From contig NZ_JZWV01000091.1 of the NCBI RefSeq assembly GCF_000966975.1, positions 1 to 8,092 of the forward strand: a DNA stretch of 8,092 nucleotides. Reading direction: 5' to 3'. Shown here piece by piece: positions 4,700-8,092 of this stretch. The notes below the pieces were generated by a model, which did not search any database, was not told the DNA's origin, and saw nothing but the letters and a program-made list of their open reading frames with translations. The position numbers and the translations under genes were made by a program. The first letter of the stretch is position 1, and the number at the start of each line of letters is the position of its first letter. Origin of the DNA: Streptomyces katrae (GTDB lineage: Bacteria > Actinomycetota > Actinomycetes > Streptomycetales > Streptomycetaceae).

Positions 4700-5569
4700 G
4701 TGCACGTGGACGTGGACGCGGCCGGACGCGCTGAAGCCGCCCGGCGGAGCGGTGCACCCGAGGAGCCGGGCGAAGCGGCCCCGGCGGCAGAACCGCAGGC
4801 CTTCCTGCGGGAACTCGCGACGCACCTGGGCCTGCTGGCTCAGGAGGCCGCGCAGCAGGCGGCACGCCCGGCCCCGGCGCCCGCCGTCGGGGCGCCCCCG
4901 GCGGAGGAGGCGGTCGGGCCCGGCGTGCGGTACCTGCACGGCCTGGACAGCATCTCGGCGGCGATCGAGGAGGCCCTGGGTTCGGTCCGGCGGGACATCC
5001 TCACCGCGCAGCCCGACGGGGCGCGGCCGAGCGCGGTGCTGAAGGACGCGCTGGAATCCGTGCGCCGGCAGATCTCGGCGGGTATCGCGATGCGGACCCT
5101 GTACCAGCACACCACGAGGTTCGACGAGGCGACGAAGGAGTACGTCCGCGCCGTGACGGAGCACGGGGCCCAGGTCCGGACGCTCGAGGAGTTCTTCGAC
5201 CGCCTGATCATCGTGGACGACACCGCGTTCATCTCCGCGAACGAGGACCGGACCACGGCGATCTCGATCACCGAGCCGACCATCGTCCGGTTCCTCCGCG
5301 ACACCTTCGACAAGGCCTGGGACCGGGCGGAGCCCTTCCCCTTCGTCCCCCTGCACGCCGCGAAGGCGGCCGCCGAAGTGGTCCCGGCGATCCGGGAGTC
5401 GATCAGCCGGCTGCTGGTGGAGGGTTACTCGGACAAGGTCATCGCACGCCGCATGGGGATCAGCGAGCGTTCCCTCCAGGCCCATGTCGCGGCCCTCAAG
5501 CAGGAACTCGGCGCTTACAACCGGCTCCAGCTCGGCTACCTCCTGGGCCGCTACGACGCGTTCAGGTAG
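4700..5569 (+). CDS. LuxR-type HTH transcriptional regulator with TrmB-like sensor region
   Basis: A 289-residue regulator. Residues 1-75 are Ala/Pro/Glu-rich with one amphipathic helix (PQAFLRELATHLGLLAQEAAQQAA). Residues about 76-215 resemble the PLD-like effector region of TrmB/LuxR hybrid regulators common in streptomycetes: YLHGLDSISAAIEEALGSVRRDILTAQP, a basic 'MRTLYQHTTRFD' strand, 'GAQVRTLEEFFDRLIIVDDTAFIS', and 'IVRFLRDTFDKAWDRAEPF'. Residues 231-285 are a LuxR/GerE helix-turn-helix (LLVEGYSDKVIARRMGISERSLQAHVAALKQELGA). There is no receiver domain, so a ligand or protein cue is more likely than phosphorylation. The start is uncertain: the frame is open far upstream. GTG 4700 is chosen for the G-rich GGGGGCGGG just before it; GTG 4706 and 4712 are alternatives. 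It is divergent from the PEP mutase-like/P450 operon and probably controls it. Its end overlaps the response regulator's end by 19 bp. Confidence 0.85.
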   Translation: MHVDVDAAGRAEAARRSGAPEEPGEAAPAAEPQAFLRELATHLGLLAQEAAQQAARPAPAPAVGAPPAEEAVGPGVRYLHGLDSISAAIEEALGSVRRDILTAQPDGARPSAVLKDALESVRRQISAGIAMRTLYQHTTRFDEATKEYVRAVTEHGAQVRTLEEFFDRLIIVDDTAFISANEDRTTAISITEPTIVRFLRDTFDKAWDRAEPFPFVPLHAAKAAAEVVPAIRESISRLLVEGYSDKVIARRMGISERSLQAHVAALKQELGAYNRLQLGYLLGRYDAFR

Positions 5570-6198
5570 GCGAGGACCGCGCGGACGCGGCGGTTGGTGT
5601 CGTCGTCGTCCGTGATGCCGAGCTTGCCGAACAGGGAGGTCGTGTACTTGCTGATGGCGCCCTCGCTGAGGAACAGCCGGCGGGCGATGGCGTGGTTGGA
5701 CAGGCCCTCCGCCATCAGGGCCAGTACGGAGCCCTCGCGTTCGGTGAGGCGCTCCAGCCCGCGGTCGGGGGCGCTGCCCGACAGCAGCTTCGCGATGACG
5801 GCCGGGTCCATCGCGGTGCCGCCCGCCGCGACCCGTTCCAGGGAGCCGATGAACTGGTCCGCGTCGAACACGCTCTCCTTGAGGAGGTATCCGACGCCGC
5901 CGGTGCCGTCGGCCAGCAGTTCGCGGGCGTAGAGCTGTTCCACGTGCTGGGAGAGGATGAGCACCGGCAGGCCGGGGATCTCGGAGCGGGCGGTGAGGGC
6001 CGCGCGCAGGCCCTCGTCCGACTGTGCCGGGGGCATGCGGACGTCGATGACGGACACGTCCGGGCGGTGCGTCCGCAGGACGTCGAGCGTCTCGGGCCCG
6101 GTGGCGGCCGTGGCCACCACCTCGTGCCCGAACGCCTCGATCAGGCGGACCATCCCGTCGCGCAGGAGGTACAGGTCTTCGGCTACGGCTATTCGCAT
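5551..6198 (-). CDS. NarL/FixJ-type response regulator
   Basis: A 215-residue DNA-binding response regulator. Receiver domain 1-120: acidic pair Glu7/Asp8 (VAEDLYLLRDG), phospho-acceptor Asp52 (VIDVRMPP), Ser83 in the ILSQH strand and Lys107 in GYLLKES. The LuxR/GerE helix-turn-helix spans about 148-210 (LTEREGSVLALMAEGLSNHAIARRLFLSEGAISKYTTSLFGKLG), followed by the Asp-rich loop DDDDTNRRVRAVLAYL typical of this actinobacterial subgroup. ATG 6198 lies inside the 3' end of the kinase gene: the two frames overlap by 10 bp, so translation is coupled, with AGGATGG upstream as ribosome site. It is the partner of the kinase that precedes it. No intergenic space is left at its 3' end, where it runs 19 bases into the convergent regulator gene. 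Confidence 0.95.
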   Translation of the reverse strand: MRIAVAEDLYLLRDGMVRLIEAFGHEVVATAATGPETLDVLRTHRPDVSVIDVRMPPAQSDEGLRAALTARSEIPGLPVLILSQHVEQLYARELLADGTGGVGYLLKESVFDADQFIGSLERVAAGGTAMDPAVIAKLLSGSAPDRGLERLTEREGSVLALMAEGLSNHAIARRLFLSEGAISKYTTSLFGKLGITDDDDTNRRVRAVLAYLNAS

Positions 6199-7457
6199 GG
6201 CACGGCCATCCTGACACGGGTGGGGCCGCCGTGGGGGCTGGTGACCGTCAGCGTGCCGTCGAAGACGGCGAGCCGGCGGCGCAGCCCCGCGAGCCCGCCG
6301 CCGGGCCGGGCGTCGGCCCCGCCGCGGCCGTCGTCCTCGACCTCCACGACGATGCCCGTCTCGTCCCGTACGAGGGAGACGTGCGCGCGGTTCGCCCCGG
6401 CGTGCTTGACCGCGTTGGTGAGGAGCTCGGCGACGCCGAAGTAGACGGCGGACTCGATCGGCGGGTCCAGGCGCAGCGGGCCGGCGGCCCTGACCGCCAC
6501 GTCGAGGGGGACGTCCAGCGCGAGCGCGCGCACGGCGTCGACGAGCCCGCGTTCGCTGAGGACCGGCGGGCTGATGCCCCGGATGAGTTCGCGGAGTTCG
6601 GTCAGCGAGGCGGCCGCCCCGGCGCGCGCCTCCCGCATCAGCGTCCTGGCCTGCTCCGGGTCGCGGTCCATCAGGGCCTCGGCGGTGGCCAGGGAGAGCC
6701 CGAGCGCGACGAGGCGGGCCTGCGCGCCGTCGTGGAGGTCCCGCTCGATGCGGCGGATCTCGGCGGCCTGCGCGACGGTGGCGTCCGCGCGCTGGGAGGT
6801 CAGCTCGTCCACCCGCTCGGCCAGCACCATCGCCGCGGAGGGGCCGAGGAAGCGGACGGCGACCCGGTGCAGGGCCCGCCAGGCGTACGGGGAACAGCCG
6901 ACGGCCACCGCCGTCGCCGCCGCCCCGACGAGCCTCCCGACGGTCCCGCTCCCGGCCGGCCCGACCCCGGTCAGCCCGAGCGCGGCCACGGCGAGCGCGG
7001 CCGGCGGGAGGGCCGCCGCCAGCCCCGCGGTGAAGGGGGCGATGACGGCGAAGCGCAGGTCCCGCCAGGTGGCGGGGTCGCTCCACCACAGCCGCATCCG
7101 CTGGTCCATGACGGCGTCGCGGCGGCTGCGTTCGTAGCTGAAGCCGTTCCACCAGTATCCGGTGGACAGTTGCATCACCGGCCCGGCCTCCCGGTACCCG
7201 CCGGGTATCGCGGTACCGGTCCACCGCGCGACGAGCACCCGCACCGCCCGGCAGACGGACTGCGCCAGGGCGAGCGTGCCCGCGCACACGATGACGGCGG
7301 GCCCGATCCACGACCACGGGTGCTCCGCCCCGCACCACACCGCCAGCCCCACGGCACCCGCCCACACGGCCGGCACCGGCATGCAGACGGCGACGACGAC
7401 GGCCGCCCGCCAGAACCCGGCCCCGGCCCGCACCACCCAGGAACGCACCCGTCCCAT
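6189..7457 (-). CDS. Sensor histidine kinase (HisKA_3 type)
   Basis: A 422-residue membrane kinase. The N-terminal half has about four hydrophobic segments (residues 18-43, 50-70, 136-162, 173-190). The sequence between them, including YWWNGFSYERSRRD and SDPATWRDLRFAVIAPFTAGL, resembles the putative sensor domain found in many streptomycete kinases. The dimerisation/phosphorylation domain has the HisKA_3 H-box RIERDLHDGAQARLVALG with His242 as phospho-acceptor. The ATPase domain shows the N-box ELLTNAVKHAG (Asn348), the G1 box VEVEDDGRGGA and the G2 box GGGLAGLRRR. ATG 7457 is chosen because GAGGGGGAG stands just upstream; the open frame continues to 7730 but would run through the divergent promoter. 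It autophosphorylates and passes phosphate to the overlapping response regulator. The stimulus cannot be read from the sequence, though the sensor is largely intramembrane, suggesting a membrane or envelope cue. Confidence 0.95.
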   Translation of the reverse strand: MGRVRSWVVRAGAGFWRAAVVVAVCMPVPAVWAGAVGLAVWCGAEHPWSWIGPAVIVCAGTLALAQSVCRAVRVLVARWTGTAIPGGYREAGPVMQLSTGYWWNGFSYERSRRDAVMDQRMRLWWSDPATWRDLRFAVIAPFTAGLAAALPPAALAVAALGLTGVGPAGSGTVGRLVGAAATAVAVGCSPYAWRALHRVAVRFLGPSAAMVLAERVDELTSQRADATVAQAAEIRRIERDLHDGAQARLVALGLSLATAEALMDRDPEQARTLMREARAGAAASLTELRELIRGISPPVLSERGLVDAVRALALDVPLDVAVRAAGPLRLDPPIESAVYFGVAELLTNAVKHAGANRAHVSLVRDETGIVVEVEDDGRGGADARPGGGLAGLRRRLAVFDGTLTVTSPHGGPTRVRMAVPCE

Positions 7458-7547
7458 GGCTCCCCCTCGACGTCGACCACCTCGTCCGATGACCCCACTG
7501 TGCACCGTCGGGAGCCCGCGACCCCCCGGCTGAGGAGGGGAGTGGGG

Positions 7548-7573
7548 CTGGACCCACCCCCCTGTGGGTCCAG
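7548..7573. promoter_or_regulatory. Perfect inverted repeat, candidate response-regulator operator
   Basis: CTGGACCCAC (7548-7557) and GTGGGTCCAG (7564-7573) are perfect 10-bp inverted arms with a 6-base spacer. It is the only strong dyad in the 157-base spacer between the kinase and the membrane protein. It is too far from any gene end to be a terminator. NarL-type regulators bind dyads of this size, so it is a likely site for the neighbouring response regulator, possibly controlling both directions. Confidence 0.55.
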
Positions 7574-7601
7574 GCCGATACCGTGCCGTGCGGCGGCTCC
7601 G

Positions 7602-7607
7602 TAGCGT
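7602..7607 (+). promoter_or_regulatory. Possible -10 for a leaderless membrane-protein mRNA
   Basis: TAGCGT (7602-7607, form TANNNT) ends 7 bases before the ATG at 7615, which places the transcription start at or next to the start codon. There is no Shine-Dalgarno-like sequence before this ATG, which fits a leaderless transcript. No convincing -35 is present; activation from the inverted repeat centred near -54 would explain that. Confidence 0.35.
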
Positions 7608-7614
7608 CGTGGCC

Positions 7615-8091
7615 ATGGAAACCGACGCGAACACGAAGCCGAACGCCACCGCCGCCGCCACCGCCTCCCCGGCCCTCCTCGACACCCCCGGCGCCCGGGC
7701 CGCCTTCGCCACGACGCGGACCGCCGTCAAGGTCTACGGCGCCCTCACCACCGCCGCCCTCCTCGCGGTCGTCGTGGTCGCGAGCACGGGCCACATGGTG
7801 AACCCGTTCATGTGGACGCGGGCGATCCTGCTCCCCTTCATCACGGTGCTCCTGCACCGCCTGGCCCTCTCCACCGCCCAGGGCTCCCACCGCGCCTTCG
7901 AGCGCCTGCGGACCGTCACGGTCGTCTTCCCGATCGCGATCATCGGCGTCGACCTGATCCCGGGCGTCTGCCCGTGGTGGTACGCGGCCCTGCAGACCCT
8001 CTGCGTCCTCCCGGCCCTCCGCATCGCCCTGACGATGCGCGGAACGGCCTTGCGGACGGCGTTCCCGAAGAAGGGACGGGCGGTCCGCTAG
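7615..8091 (+). CDS. Small multi-pass membrane protein, function unknown
   Basis: A 158-residue protein. A polar Ala/Thr-rich N-terminus (METDANTKPNATAAATASPA) precedes about four hydrophobic segments near residues 40-58, 67-84, 101-116 and 122-138. Short basic loops (HRLALSTAQGSHRAFERLR) separate them, and the tail is basic (PKKGRAVR). By the positive-inside rule the tail is probably cytoplasmic. I do not recognise a family. ATG 7615 is preferred: an in-frame GTG at 7564 would place coding sequence over the inverted repeat, and the protein looks complete without it. It is divergent from the two-component pair across a shared dyad, so it is a plausible regulon member or a component sensed together with the kinase. 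TAG ends it one base before the window edge. Confidence 0.8.
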   Translation: METDANTKPNATAAATASPALLDTPGARAAFATTRTAVKVYGALTTAALLAVVVVASTGHMVNPFMWTRAILLPFITVLLHRLALSTAQGSHRAFERLRTVTVVFPIAIIGVDLIPGVCPWWYAALQTLCVLPALRIALTMRGTALRTAFPKKGRAVR

Positions 8092-8092
8092 G

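Noticed and set aside
3648..4865. In-frame extension upstream of the P450 giving an 812-residue protein
   Set aside because: The extra part is Arg/Pro-rich and antiparallel to no known domain; it overlaps the PEP mutase-like gene in another frame. GTG 3647 has a good ribosome site.
6199..7890. In-frame extension upstream of the response regulator
   Set aside because: It is an out-of-frame reading of the kinase gene, rich in Arg and Gly; ATG 6198 begins exactly at a canonical receiver domain.

Overview
The window looks like chromosomal DNA from a Streptomyces or a close actinomycete. GC is very high, with strong third-position GC bias. Coding is dense, GTG starts are used, overlaps of ATGA/GTGA type are common, and the protein families are typical of streptomycetes. 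I found no rRNA, tRNA, CRISPR array or transposase. No gap between genes exceeds about 180 bases.

Layout: (1) 2-698, plus strand: three short genes joined by 4-bp overlaps. They are the C-terminus of a helix-turn-helix protein, a DUF6247-like protein, and a 49-residue protein that may be a short or decayed RelE/ParE-like toxin. (2) 881-1237, plus strand: a single NTF2/SnoaL-like gene with a reasonable sigma70-type promoter and a very strong hairpin terminator. (3) 1396-4537, minus strand: an apparent operon, in transcription order a PEP mutase/isocitrate lyase superfamily enzyme, a cytochrome P450 overlapping it by 4 bp, and a saccharopine dehydrogenase-like protein 116 bp further on. (4) 4700-5569, plus strand: a TrmB-like/LuxR-type regulator divergent from that operon. 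The shared spacer holds repeated GGAACC half-sites. (5) 5551-7457, minus strand: a two-component pair, a sensor histidine kinase and a NarL-type response regulator with coding regions overlapping by 10 bp. The regulator's stop end overlaps the tail of the plus-strand regulator gene by 19 bp. (6) 7615-8091, plus strand: a small four-helix membrane protein divergent from the kinase, with a perfect 10-bp inverted repeat in the spacer.

The region most worth a second look is 1396-5569. The saccharopine dehydrogenase-like protein keeps the catalytic Lys and His positions but lacks the segment that normally carries the glycine-rich NAD-binding loop. The P450 has an altered I-helix (Asp-Ala where Asp/Glu-Thr is usual) and no C-helix His. 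The PEP mutase-like enzyme lacks the isocitrate-lyase Cys motif. Three atypical members of amino-acid/keto-acid enzyme families beside a dedicated divergent regulator could form a small uncharacterised pathway, but the sequence does not reveal a product. The two-component pair probably controls itself and the adjacent membrane protein through the inverted repeat. That is inference.
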